Source of the DNA: an uncultured Prevotellaceae bacterium
GTDB lineage: Bacteria > Bacteroidota > Bacteroidia > Bacteroidales > Bacteroidaceae
NCBI GenBank assembly: GCA_949299545.1
Contig: CASGAM010000014.1
Location: 1-62,081 of the forward strand
DNA length: 62,081 nucleotides
Reading direction: 5' to 3'
Shown piece after piece: positions 17,866 to 26,631 of this stretch (within the stretch, counting starts at the first letter, position 1; each line of letters opens with the position of its first letter). The translations under genes were made by a program, and so were the position numbers. The notes below the pieces were generated by a model. It had not been told where the DNA came from, searched no databases, and saw only the letters and a list, made by a program, of their open reading frames with translations.

Positions 17866-19167
17866 TTATGCCAATATACGTTTGTCAATCACTCGTTTGC
17901 TTTTGCCTTCGCTGCGCGGAATGCTGTTCGGTTCCATCAACTTGACGTCAGCCGAAATGGAAAGGACACTCTTTAAACGGCCGGCCAAACGATTACGCAG
18001 TTCTATCATCTGCCCCAATTCATCCGACAGACAGTCAGGACGCAGTTCCACCTGTACTTCCAACGTATCAAGGTTATTCTTACGGTCTACCACCAACATA
18101 TACTGCGGTGAGAACTCCGGCATTTCAAGGATGACACTTTCCACCTGTGACGGAAAGACATTGATACCGCGAATAATAAGCATATCGTCGCTTCGTCCAA
18201 GAATACGGGTAAAGCGCACACTGGTCCGGCCACACTCACAAGTACCCGGCATAAGCGCCGTAAGATCCTTTGTCCTGTAGCGCAACAAAGGCATACCACT
18301 CTTCGTGAGTGTCGTAAACACCAGTTCCCCTTCCTGACCTATCGGCAAGACCTCGCCTGTTTCCGGATTAATAATTTCAGGATAGAAATGGTCTTCCGCA
18401 ATATGCGATCCGTTCTTGCATTCGCACTCATAAGCCACGCCGGGTCCCATTATCTCGCTCAATCCATATATATTATAAGCCTGAATGCCTAAGTTCTCTT
18501 CTATCTCGCGACGCATGTTTTCCGTCCACGGCTCAGCTCCGAAAGCACCTATGCGCAAATGTATGTCGTCTTTTGACAGACCTTGTTTCTTCAAGGCCTC
18601 AGACAAATACAGCGCATAAGAAGGTGTGCAGGCAATTCCCGTTACTTTCAAATCTCGCAACAAACGGATATGTTTCTCCGTGTTACCCGTTGACGTCGGT
18701 ATTACGGTAGCACCCAAATGTTCGGCCCCGTAATGGGCTCCCAAACCGCCGGTAAACAACCCATAGCCATAACCTACAGAAACAATATCCCCGCGCGTAA
18801 CGCCGTATGCCGTCAGACATCTTGCAATCGATTCTTTCCAAATATCAAGGTCACGTCGCGTATACCCTACAATCGTAGGATTACCGGTCGTACCTGACGA
18901 CGCATGTACCCGCACGATTTCAGACATCGGTGCCGCCATGAAACCCAACGGATAGTTGTCGCGCAAATCCTGCTTTGTAGTAAAAGGCAGTTTTACTATA
19001 TCATCGATTGTTTGTATGTCATCCGGCAACAAATCCCGTTCCTGCATCTTTTGGCGATAAAACGGTGTGTTATGGTAAACCAAATCGACCAGTTTGTGCA
19101 GCCGTTTACCTTGTAGCTCGCGGAGTTCCTCGCGGCTCATACATTCTTTGTTCTTATTCCAAATCAT
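17866..19167 (-). CDS. paaK: Phenylacetate-CoA ligase
   Basis: The 433-residue AMP-forming ligase has the PaaK series: ATP loop VHASSGTTGNPTIVGYT, GAFGAEPWTENMR, YGLSEIMGPGVAYEC, and the C-terminal lysine-containing RSEGKSKRVIDKR. It makes arylacetyl-CoA from an arylacetate, CoA and ATP. Because it sits with indolepyruvate oxidoreductase and an aminotransferase, it probably activates phenylacetate or indoleacetate for reductive conversion to aromatic amino acids, or handles the product of the reverse pathway. The aerobic paa ring-cleavage genes are absent. Length and both domains are normal. Confidence 0.92.
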   Translation of the reverse strand: MIWNKNKECMSREELRELQGKRLHKLVDLVYHNTPFYRQKMQERDLLPDDIQTIDDIVKLPFTTKQDLRDNYPLGFMAAPMSEIVRVHASSGTTGNPTIVGYTRRDLDIWKESIARCLTAYGVTRGDIVSVGYGYGLFTGGLGAHYGAEHLGATVIPTSTGNTEKHIRLLRDLKVTGIACTPSYALYLSEALKKQGLSKDDIHLRIGAFGAEPWTENMRREIEENLGIQAYNIYGLSEIMGPGVAYECECKNGSHIAEDHFYPEIINPETGEVLPIGQEGELVFTTLTKSGMPLLRYRTKDLTALMPGTCECGRTSVRFTRILGRSDDMLIIRGINVFPSQVESVILEMPEFSPQYMLVVDRKNNLDTLEVQVELRPDCLSDELGQMIELRNRLAGRLKSVLSISADVKLMEPNSIPRSEGKSKRVIDKRILA

Positions 19168-19221
19168 CGTATTAGTTATGTCTGGTTAATTATTTTTGTG
19201 TGTTTATTTAATGTTTAGATT

Positions 19222-20541
19222 CTAATCTATGGGATGATCCTCATGGAAAGCCTTCATCCGTTCCTGCATGACCGGATAAAGTTCTTCACGCATTCGTGAA
19301 GTACAGGCTCTCACTCCATTCTGTTCGCTTCCGGTCGTTCCGAGCGAAATACTGCTGACACCATAATAAAGCAACTCTTTCAACAGTTGACCGCCACTCA
19401 TATTACCATATCCGACAGTAAAAAAGAAACCGTCGCCCACCGGACGTGTCACATCGTAATCGTATACGATATGGAAACCATTGTCAGTAAAGATTTTCTT
19501 CATCCGCTCTGCGCGACGTGCATATTCCTTCATATCAGCCGAAAAGTCAAGTTCCCCGTCGACCGAAGCACGCATCATTTCCGCATAGGCATACTGAGTA
19601 GAAGCCGTACAACCAGAAGTTATCATATACAGGATGGAAGCTATGAATGTTTGTCCGAAAACACCGGCATCGCAGTAACGTTCCGCCAACGCAGGAAACT
19701 CCCGGTCAAACAGTTTATCTGAAACGCACGCCACGGCCATCCGTTGCCCCGCATAACTGAAAATCTTTGAAGACGAAAGCATGAGGATATAATTGTCCGT
19801 ATACTTTGCCACGGTCGGTGGAAAAGGCGGCTGGTATGGCTTGCTCAAATCACGCCGGAAATCCATACAGAAATAGGCCATGTCTTCCAATACGATGACG
19901 TCATACTTCGTTGCCAGTTCACCAATGATGGCCAGTTCGCTCTCTTCAAGACAAATCCACGCCGGATTGTTCGGGTTTGAATAAATGATGGCAGCGATAT
20001 CGCCTTTGCTCAAATAACTTTCCAGTTTTTCACGCAAAGCCTCGCCCCGGAAATTATAAATATCAAACTGTTCCCAAGGCGCCCCGATGATGCGCAACTG
20101 TGATTTTTGAATGGGGAACCCCGGATCTATAAACAAGACCTTGTCCTTCCCCGGTTGGCACTGGGTGCAAGCCACAAACGCACCGAACGAAGCGGCTACC
20201 GACCCGGTTGTCGGTATGCAAGCACGCGGCGAAACATCGATATCTACAAATGCCTTTACAAAGCGCGACGCTTCCTTTTTCAGCTCCGGAACACCCGCTG
20301 CGGCAGGATACTGCGACCCTACACCCCGGTCGAGCGCCGCCTTTTCAGCCTCGATACCGATTCGGTTTGCCGGCAATCCCGGAGAACCCTGATCCATTCT
20401 TATAAAGGGAATACCCGTCAGTTCTTCCAAACGCGAAGCAACCAACAGGACGTCACCGATTGTCGCGTTCTCCAAGTCAGCCACATGTAACTCCTTGACC
20501 ACTGAGGCCACCAGTTCTTCACTAAAAACCTGATGTTTCAT
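19222..20541 (-). CDS. PLP-dependent aminotransferase (class I/II), probably for aromatic amino acids
   Basis: The 439-residue fold-type I enzyme shows the ordered set MDQGSPGLPANR, GSQYPAAAGVPELK, YSNPNNPAW, the PLP-phenol Asp region VLEDMAYFCMDF, and the lysine motif SSSKIFSYAGQRMA that forms the Schiff base. The position between iorB and paaK suggests it interconverts aromatic amino acids and arylpyruvates; this is context-based, since class I/II sequences do not fix specificity. The iorB stop is 6 nt upstream. Confidence 0.87.
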   Translation of the reverse strand: MKHQVFSEELVASVVKELHVADLENATIGDVLLVASRLEELTGIPFIRMDQGSPGLPANRIGIEAEKAALDRGVGSQYPAAAGVPELKKEASRFVKAFVDIDVSPRACIPTTGSVAASFGAFVACTQCQPGKDKVLFIDPGFPIQKSQLRIIGAPWEQFDIYNFRGEALREKLESYLSKGDIAAIIYSNPNNPAWICLEESELAIIGELATKYDVIVLEDMAYFCMDFRRDLSKPYQPPFPPTVAKYTDNYILMLSSSKIFSYAGQRMAVACVSDKLFDREFPALAERYCDAGVFGQTFIASILYMITSGCTASTQYAYAEMMRASVDGELDFSADMKEYARRAERMKKIFTDNGFHIVYDYDVTRPVGDGFFFTVGYGNMSGGQLLKELLYYGVSSISLGTTGSEQNGVRACTSRMREELYPVMQERMKAFHEDHPID

Positions 20542-20547
20542 AACGTC

Positions 20548-21126
20548 TTATTTTTGAGCCGCGGAATGACCGATGTCAAACGCACGTTTGTTCATCTCAA
20601 CAACGGCCTCACCCTTTGATGCGAATACCCGTGCGATGCTTTCACGCATCTGTTCCACTGACAACACGCCCAAATAACGTGATGCCGCACCCAGCAAAAT
20701 CACATTGGCGCACTTCGGCATCTGATGCTCTTTGGCAAGCTGCTCTACGTCAATCGTCACAACATTCGGCAATGCCTTGAGTTCTGCCATCAACGCCTCA
20801 TCCTCCGGATAATTGGGAATATTCTTAAAAGGTGCTGACGACGTTATGATCCACCCGTCCTTATTCAAATAAGGCAGATAACGCAACGCTTCCATCGGTT
20901 CGAGTGAAAGTATCATGTCGGCGGTTCCTACCGCTATCAAGTCGGAAGATATGGGCTCCGTTGAAAGCCTGAGATTGGACTGCACGTCTCCTCCCCTTTG
21001 GCTCATGCCGTGTACTTCGGCCTGTTTCAGATTCAGACCGGCCTGAGTGGCGGCTTCGCCTATAATGGTGGCGATAGAAAGAATACCCTGTCCTCCTACG
21101 CCTGAAAGAATTATGTCTTGTTTCAT
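20548..21126 (-). CDS. iorB: Indolepyruvate oxidoreductase subunit beta
   Basis: The 192-residue protein is the gamma/beta-type subunit of 2-oxoacid:ferredoxin oxidoreductases. It starts with the CoA/FAD-like glycine motif ILSGVGGQGILSIATIIG and continues with the characteristic EVHGMSQRGGDVQSNLRLS. Together with IorA it oxidatively decarboxylates arylpyruvates to arylacetyl-CoA, or runs in reverse with reduced ferredoxin. Its ATG overlaps the iorA stop by 4 nt, which couples synthesis of the two subunits. Confidence 0.93.
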   Translation of the reverse strand: MKQDIILSGVGGQGILSIATIIGEAATQAGLNLKQAEVHGMSQRGGDVQSNLRLSTEPISSDLIAVGTADMILSLEPMEALRYLPYLNKDGWIITSSAPFKNIPNYPEDEALMAELKALPNVVTIDVEQLAKEHQMPKCANVILLGAASRYLGVLSVEQMRESIARVFASKGEAVVEMNKRAFDIGHSAAQK

Positions 21127-22736
21127 GCCTTTTGTTCTGCTTTTTTCTGTTTCAACTTACGATTGAGTGTCTGTATACACTCACGGCGCGGGATAATGAC
21201 CGAAACGCCTTTATATTCTATTTCCTCACGGAGTATGCGCGTAATTTCTTCCATGTTCTTCGGCAAAGGCACCACCACACGGACATGCTCCGGCTCTACA
21301 CCAAGTCCCAGGCAGATGGCCTCAAACTTGTTTGTTCCTGCAGAATCCTGTCCGCCGGTCATGGCTGTTGTCAGGTTGTCTGAAATAATCACCGTAATTT
21401 GCGCCTTGTCATTCACAGCGTCCAGCAACCCCGTCATGCCTGAATGCGTAAATGTGGAATCGCCGATAACCGCGATGGCAGGGAACAGACCCGAATCGGC
21501 CGCACCTTTGGCCATGGTTATGGAAGCTCCCATATCCACACAAGTGTCAATGGCGCGGAACGGGGGCAACGCGCCCAAGGTGTAACAACCTATATCCGCA
21601 AAGACACGGGCATCAGGATATTCTTTTACCACCTCGTTCAATGCCGTATAAACATCACGGTGGCCACAGCCCTGGCACAAGGCAGGCGGGCGTGCGACAA
21701 CGTTTTGAGACGTTTCAAAGTAGCGAACCGGCGCACAACCCAAAGCCGTTGCCACGCAATCAGGTGTCAGTTCGCCGGTCCTTGGCAAATCGCCCGTCAG
21801 GCGCCCTTTGACTTCGTAACCGGCAGACAAAACCGCTTTGATACTTTCTTCCACGCACGGCTGTCCGTCTTCAACCACTAATATGGCACTGCTGTCGGCC
21901 GCCAACTTGCGCACCAGTTCTTCCGGCAGCGGATACTGTGTAATCTTCAGCACATTGAATTTCTCGGCGGCACCGGGAACTTCCATCACATAATTATACC
22001 CGATGCCACAGGTCAGGACACCGAGCGGTTTCTCCACCGCTGCACGATTGTATGAAACATAAGGAGAAACGGAAGCCAAGCGTTCCAATTCAGGCTGCTT
22101 CTCGATGAGCGCGGCGTAACGCCTGCGTGAATTTGCCGGCAACAACACCCAACTTGAAGGATCTTTCGCATACGGCAACTGATGGATGGGCGCAGCCTCA
22201 TCCTTGACACTCACGTCAGCCCGTGAATGCGCCAGACGCATGGTTATGCGCATCAGCACCGGCATCTTTTCACGTTCCGACAGCTCAAAGCCATATTCCA
22301 TCATGTCGTAAGCCTCTTGCTGTGAAGAAGGCTCCAGAACCGGCATCATCGAGAACTTGCCATAGAAGCGGGAATCCTGTTCGTTTTGGGAAGAATGCAT
22401 GGATGGGTCGTCTGCCACTATGACTATCAGTCCGCCGTTAACGCCCGTAATAGCCGCGTTCACAAACGCATCGGCCGCTACGTTCAATCCCACATGCTTC
22501 ATGCACGCAATACTCCGTGCGCCGGCATAGGATGCACCCAAGGCTGCCTCTACCGCTGTCTTTTCATTTGTACACCACGTACAGTGCAATCCGCGCTCAC
22601 GTGCGACGGGATGACGCTGAATATATTCCGTAATTTCCGTACTCGGCGTCCCCGGATAAGCATACACGCCCCGAATGCCGGCATGAATCGCCCCGAGTGC
22701 TATCGCCTCGTCACCCAACAATAATTTCTTTTCCAT
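21123..22736 (-). CDS. iorA: Indolepyruvate ferredoxin oxidoreductase subunit alpha, lacking the C-terminal Fe-S domain
   Basis: The 537-residue protein has the N-terminal pyrimidine-binding half (LLLGDEAIALGAIHAG, AYPGTPSTEITEYI) and the C-terminal TPP half (PALCQGCGHRDVYTAL, ADIGCYTLG, GDSTFTHSGMTGLLDAV with the Mg-binding DN). Many IorA proteins are about 600 residues and end in a two-[4Fe-4S] ferredoxin domain. Here the chain stops after IPRRECIQTLNRKLKQKK with no CxxCxxC, and iorB begins immediately, so the domain is truly absent rather than frameshifted. Electrons must pass to another acceptor directly. Confidence 0.92.
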   Translation of the reverse strand: MEKKLLLGDEAIALGAIHAGIRGVYAYPGTPSTEITEYIQRHPVARERGLHCTWCTNEKTAVEAALGASYAGARSIACMKHVGLNVAADAFVNAAITGVNGGLIVIVADDPSMHSSQNEQDSRFYGKFSMMPVLEPSSQQEAYDMMEYGFELSEREKMPVLMRITMRLAHSRADVSVKDEAAPIHQLPYAKDPSSWVLLPANSRRRYAALIEKQPELERLASVSPYVSYNRAAVEKPLGVLTCGIGYNYVMEVPGAAEKFNVLKITQYPLPEELVRKLAADSSAILVVEDGQPCVEESIKAVLSAGYEVKGRLTGDLPRTGELTPDCVATALGCAPVRYFETSQNVVARPPALCQGCGHRDVYTALNEVVKEYPDARVFADIGCYTLGALPPFRAIDTCVDMGASITMAKGAADSGLFPAIAVIGDSTFTHSGMTGLLDAVNDKAQITVIISDNLTTAMTGGQDSAGTNKFEAICLGLGVEPEHVRVVVPLPKNMEEITRILREEIEYKGVSVIIPRRECIQTLNRKLKQKKAEQKA

Positions 22737-22759
22737 ATTTCAAATATAATAGGCTTTTT

Positions 22760-23524
22760 TTATTTAAGTAATTCAAATCGGTCTGCATCGTCCAGAACAG
22801 GAAACTTGCTTCTGAAAGCAGCCAGTTCTTCCATGTTCACATCGGCCGTAACCGTACCCTGGACGCCGTCTATACAAGCATCAACCGTTTTTCCATAAGG
22901 GTCGACGAGCATTGTTCCGCCACAATATTCACAGGCTGGGTCATTGCCCACGCGGTTCACACCTGCCACGTAACACTGGTTCTCGATGGCTCGTGCATGC
23001 AACAGTGTTTTCCATGCCTGCACGCGTGATGTAGGCCAGCTTGCCACATAAATAATCATGTCATAGTCCTTACAGTTACGCGACCATACCGGGAAACGCA
23101 AATCATAACATACCTGAAGCAAAATGCGGCAACCCGCATGCTCGACAATGACGCGTTCGTTCCCTGCCGTAAAGCGTTTGTGTTCGCCGCCATACGTGAA
23201 CAAGTGTTTCTTATCATAATAAACCACACTGCCATCGGGCTTCACAAAATAAAAGCGGTTGTAAAACCGCCCGCCCTCAGTGACGGCCACACTTCCCGCA
23301 ACGGCACAAGCATGTTTCACCGCAAAATCCTTCATCCAGCGCAGTGTGTCACTGTCAGCTGTTTCTGCTATGCCTTCAGGCGATGTACAAAAACCGGTGG
23401 AAAACATTTCGGGAAGGACATACAAGTCCGCACCCGGCATGCCTGACATCGTGCGCTCGGCCTCCCGGACATTCGTTTCAGGATCGGCCCATACAATATC
23501 TCGTTGTAATAACGTTACTTTCAT
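22760..23524 (-). CDS. Nitrilase-superfamily amidohydrolase (omega-amidase, YafV-like)
   Basis: The 254-residue enzyme has the Glu-Lys-Cys triad: VLPEMFSTGF (Glu), YDKKHLFTYGGE (Lys) and RILLQVCYDLRFPVW (Cys). The order and spacing match the YafV omega-amidase clade, which hydrolyses alpha-ketoglutaramate or ketosuccinamate formed when glutamine or asparagine donates nitrogen in transamination. That fits an operon with an aminotransferase, because removing the product would pull the reaction toward amino acids. It is the first gene of the operon, 23 nt before iorA. Confidence 0.88.
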   Translation of the reverse strand: MKVTLLQRDIVWADPETNVREAERTMSGMPGADLYVLPEMFSTGFCTSPEGIAETADSDTLRWMKDFAVKHACAVAGSVAVTEGGRFYNRFYFVKPDGSVVYYDKKHLFTYGGEHKRFTAGNERVIVEHAGCRILLQVCYDLRFPVWSRNCKDYDMIIYVASWPTSRVQAWKTLLHARAIENQCYVAGVNRVGNDPACEYCGGTMLVDPYGKTVDACIDGVQGTVTADVNMEELAAFRSKFPVLDDADRFELLK

Positions 23525-23546
23525 TTGCTCTTGTATTAGACGAATG

Positions 23547-23554
23547 CAAAGATA
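23547..23554 (-). promoter_or_regulatory. -7 element (TATCTTTG) for the arylacetate operon
   Basis: TATCTTTG on the minus strand (23554-23547) lies 22 nt before the start of the nitrilase gene. A -33 TTG at the ideal distance is not seen. Confidence 0.45.
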
Positions 23555-23662
23555 ACAAAAAATACGATATACATATTACATTTTGTGGTCTTTTCGAGCA
23601 AACAGGTTACAATTTTATAGTTTTTAGCCGTGTTAAATTAAGTTATAAAACTCATAGTGTAT

Positions 23663-23692
23663 TTTGTACAATAATAATTAATTGTACATTTG
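23663..23692 (+). promoter_or_regulatory. Promoter of the GH43 gene, overlapped by an inverted repeat
   Basis: TTTG (23663-23666) and TACATTTG (23685-23692) form a promoter with an 18-nt spacer. Perfect 8-bp inverted arms TGTACAAT (23665-23672) and ATTGTACA (23681-23688) overlap both elements, a typical position for a repressor or activator operator. The remaining 140 nt to the ATG is an untranslated leader with no open frame of note; the whole 308-nt gap (23525-23832) holds nothing else. Confidence 0.5.
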
Positions 23693-23832
23693 CCAACAGA
23701 TAACAACAAAGGCATAACCTTGAACGTTCCGGCAGATGAGCGGTAAAGCAGCCGCCAACGTATGTTCGGCATGAGCAAAACAGTGATAAGCATTATACAT
23801 TAACCTATTTTTTTTAACCAATCATTTTAATC

Positions 23833-24849
23833 ATGAAAAGACTATTAATGAGTTGCATGGCAGCAGCAGTTCTGCTTCAGTTCCCTGTAAAAGGTGCCGA
23901 TAACGGTGTAGACACGACGTTCACGGCCACCTCCAATCCCTTTGTCAAGTACAAATATTTAGGCGACCCGGCAGCATTGGTCGACGGCGACAAGGTGTAC
24001 ATCTACGCAGGCCACGACGAATGTCCCGACAACAGGAACCACTACCTCATGAACGAATGGTGCATCCTTTCCACCTCAGACATGAAAACTTTCACCGAGC
24101 ATTCATATAAATTGAGAGCAGACGAGTTCCCTTGGGCAAAAGGCGAAGCATGGGCCAGCCAGGTCATCAAACGGGACGGCAAATATTACTGGTACGTCAC
24201 GGCCGAACATAAAAGCATCCGGGGTAAAGCCATCGGAGTGGCCGTAGCCGACTCGCCCACCGGCCCTTTCATACCGCAGCCGGAAGCGCTTATCACCAAC
24301 AACATGACTACGAAATACACCTCCATCACATGGGAGGACATCGACCCCACCGTTTGGGTCGACGACGACGGCCAGGCTTACATCTTTTGGGGCAATACGC
24401 AGCTGTATTACGCCAAACTCAAAGACAACATGGTTGAATTAGACAGCGAAGTTATGCCCATCAGCATCCCCGGTATCCACCAGCCGTCGCTGCCCGCCGA
24501 AGGGAAAGACTTCTACACCGAGGCGCCGTGGGTACATAAACACAAAAACTGGTACTACTTGACGTTCTCTGTAGGATTTCCCGAAAAGACGGCTTATGCC
24601 ATGAGCAAAAACATCAACGGCCCATGGGAATACAAAGGCATCCTCAACGAGATTGCCGGGCATTGCAACACCAACCATCACGCCATCATCTGCTTCAAGG
24701 GAAAATGGTATTTCGTCTACCACAACGGCGCCATCAACACCGCCGGTTCCAGCTACAGGCGCTCACTGTGTATCGACCGCCTCTACTACAAGCGCAACGG
24801 CGAACTGAAAAGGGTTGTCATGACCAGCGAAGGATTATGGGGAGAATAG
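23833..24849 (+). CDS. Secreted glycoside hydrolase family 43 enzyme
   Basis: The 338-residue protein starts with a signal peptide (MKRLLMSCMAAAVLLQFPVKGA). It then shows the five-bladed GH43 pattern: catalytic base Asp in KYLGDPAALVDGDKVYIYAG (D45), the pKa-modulating Asp in WEDIDPTVWVDDDGQAYIFWG, and the acid Glu in FYTEAPWVHKHKNWYYLTFS. Family activities are mostly beta-xylosidase and alpha-L-arabinofuranosidase, acting on plant polysaccharides. It lacks an extra C-terminal beta-sandwich module and a type IX sorting domain. It is monocistronic, with no SusCD pair or regulator beside it. Confidence 0.9.
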   Translation: MKRLLMSCMAAAVLLQFPVKGADNGVDTTFTATSNPFVKYKYLGDPAALVDGDKVYIYAGHDECPDNRNHYLMNEWCILSTSDMKTFTEHSYKLRADEFPWAKGEAWASQVIKRDGKYYWYVTAEHKSIRGKAIGVAVADSPTGPFIPQPEALITNNMTTKYTSITWEDIDPTVWVDDDGQAYIFWGNTQLYYAKLKDNMVELDSEVMPISIPGIHQPSLPAEGKDFYTEAPWVHKHKNWYYLTFSVGFPEKTAYAMSKNINGPWEYKGILNEIAGHCNTNHHAIICFKGKWYFVYHNGAINTAGSSYRRSLCIDRLYYKRNGELKRVVMTSEGLWGE

Positions 24850-24883
24850 AACTCTGAATATTACACCATCAAATTTTATCAGG

Positions 24884-24930
24884 GAAACAGGCTGCACCGG
24901 CACAAAACGGCGCAGTCTGTTTTTATTTTT
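24884..24930 (+). terminator. Intrinsic terminator after the GH43 gene
   Basis: AAACAGGCTGC (24885-24895) pairs with GCAGTCTGTTT (24912-24922) with one G-T pair, and is followed by TTATTTTT. Confidence 0.75.
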
Positions 24931-25496
24931 CACCGACAACATGTCAATAGCATAATATCACAAATAAGGGGGTGTTTCCCATCTCAATGTCACAAAACAA
25001 ACGGATTTCCTAACAGACAAATTCGAGAAAAGCGTATAAACAGATGCCGTGATGAATATTTATACAGAAAAAAGCCGCGCAGACCTGTATATATGCAGAA
25101 TTTATACAGGAAATATACAAAAACGAACGTTCAAAACAAAAATTCCTGGCTTTGAAAATTAAAAAGCAAAGCCTGAAAATAAAATTGCGACAGGTTGAAA
25201 ATCCGACTGCGACCTGAAATCCTCCGAAAAGACGGCGTAAACGTCTGTTTTCTCCTTACGAAAATACATTTTTCACGCTATATCGCCAGCATCCGCCGTT
25301 GCCATTATTTGCCATAACAGACTATTCGTCAAACAAGTACGCGAGAAATATGTCTTTGAGAATCGCATTTTTTCACCAACGTCGTCACCCAAGGCTGAAA
25401 ATCCGCATTCTCGCGGCTGTTATAATGACAAAGTGTCAAAGTGTCAATAGGAAACGATTCGCCACGCGCTCTCCCCCCATCAGACGGTGCGTATCA
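24931..25496. other. Gene-free gap with several hairpins and a degenerate GCGACAGG element
   Basis: No convincing gene is seen. The gap holds the inverted pair CCTGTATA (25084-25091)/TATACAGG (25103-25110), a GGCTTTG (25148-25154)/CAAAGCC (25167-25173) hairpin, a degenerate copy of the interspersed repeat (25187-25216), and a short direct repeat CAAAGTGT near 25430. A 108-codon plus-strand frame here has no recognisable content. Confidence 0.6.
25187..25216. repeat. Degenerate copy of the GCGACAGGTCGC interspersed element
   Basis: GCGACAGGTTG starts at 25187 and the inverted unit GCGACCTG starts at 25209, keeping the 22-nt unit spacing of the better copies at 41325 and 61494. Confidence 0.5.
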
Positions 25497-26591
25497 TCAT
25501 TCCGTCTTTTTGTAACTCACCACCGCCCACACGTTGAACGCCACCATGAAAACGACAAGGATACCGAAACGGGGCAACAAATCGCCAAATCCGCTGCCTT
25601 TCAGGAACAGCGCACGCATGACTGAATTAAAATAAGTCAGCGGATTGACGGCCGCCACCGCCTGCGCCCAAAGCGGCATGCTGCCGACCGAAGTGAAAAG
25701 GCCACTCATGAGAATAAAAAGAAGCATAAAAAAGAATGTGACAAACATGGCCTGCTGCATCGTGGCGGAATAATTGGAAACCACTATACCGACCCCGCTC
25801 ATGATAAGAATATACAGGAACGCAAAACCATACAAGAGCAGCAAACTGCCGGCCGGAACCAGGCCGTACACAAAACGAGCCAGAATCAGGCAAAGGGTAA
25901 AGGCAACCAAACCGACCACCCAGTAAGGAATAAGTTTGCCGAAAATGAACGTCCATTTGCCAAGAGGCGTCACGTTGAGCTGCTCAATGGTACCGGCCTC
26001 CTTCTCGCCGACGATGTTCAGCGCGGGCAAGAAGCCGCAAAGGATAGTAAGCAACATGACGATGAGTGCAGGAATCATGAAAGCCTTATAATCGAGCATG
26101 GGATTGAAAAGGTTCAATTCAGACAACCGCACGACAGGCGACGGTGCGTACGCAGCTTCGCGCCGCACAAAATCCTGCACCAACTGTGTCATATACGATG
26201 TACCAAGGGCACCTTTCGTACCGTTGACAGCATTGGCCGACACCTGAACCACCGGTTGCTCTCCCCGCACGATGGAACGCTCCATACCACGCGGCAGTTC
26301 AAGGATGACATCCGCATACCCCTGTTCCACACGCTCTAACGCCTCTGCGTAACTACCTGCATACCCCACGACGCGGAAATAATCCGTGGCTCCGACCTGT
26401 TCCACTAACCGCCGCGACAAGGCAGACCGGTCGGAATCTACCACGCACACACTGTTATTCTTCACTTCGAGCGTAGCGGCCCATGGCATGAGCAACATCA
26501 TCAGACAGGGGAAAATAATGATAAGGCGCGGAATGACCGGATTGCGCACCATCTGACGAAATTCTTTCTCTATCATGTATTTCAGTACCAT
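25497..26591 (-). CDS. ABC-2 type transporter permease (second of pair)
   Basis: The 364-residue inner-membrane protein has one N-terminal helix (LIIIFPCLMMLLMPWAA), a periplasmic domain of about 150 residues, then five C-terminal helices. The GEKEAGTIEQLNVTPLGKW loop is the hallmark of ABC2_membrane_3 (YhhJ/YbhR-like) permeases. With its partner it forms the channel of a multidrug or lipid-type exporter that works with HlyD and TolC. Its ATPase is not in this cluster. It lies 40 nt after the other permease gene and is last in the operon. Confidence 0.88.
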   Translation of the reverse strand: MVLKYMIEKEFRQMVRNPVIPRLIIIFPCLMMLLMPWAATLEVKNNSVCVVDSDRSALSRRLVEQVGATDYFRVVGYAGSYAEALERVEQGYADVILELPRGMERSIVRGEQPVVQVSANAVNGTKGALGTSYMTQLVQDFVRREAAYAPSPVVRLSELNLFNPMLDYKAFMIPALIVMLLTILCGFLPALNIVGEKEAGTIEQLNVTPLGKWTFIFGKLIPYWVVGLVAFTLCLILARFVYGLVPAGSLLLLYGFAFLYILIMSGVGIVVSNYSATMQQAMFVTFFFMLLFILMSGLFTSVGSMPLWAQAVAAVNPLTYFNSVMRALFLKGSGFGDLLPRFGILVVFMVAFNVWAVVSYKKTE

Positions 26592-26631
26592 GCGTTTTTT
26601 CTTTCTTGTCGTGGGACAATCATATCTCTAT

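Noticed and set aside
21123-22736. Frameshift that removed the ferredoxin domain of IorA
   Set aside because: The iorB start overlaps the iorA stop in ATGA and no cysteine-rich coding remnant is seen in other frames, so the short form looks native.
25299-25625. 108-codon plus-strand frame before the ABC permease gene
   Set aside because: No known motif, partly antisense to the permease, and no promoter or ribosome site in front.
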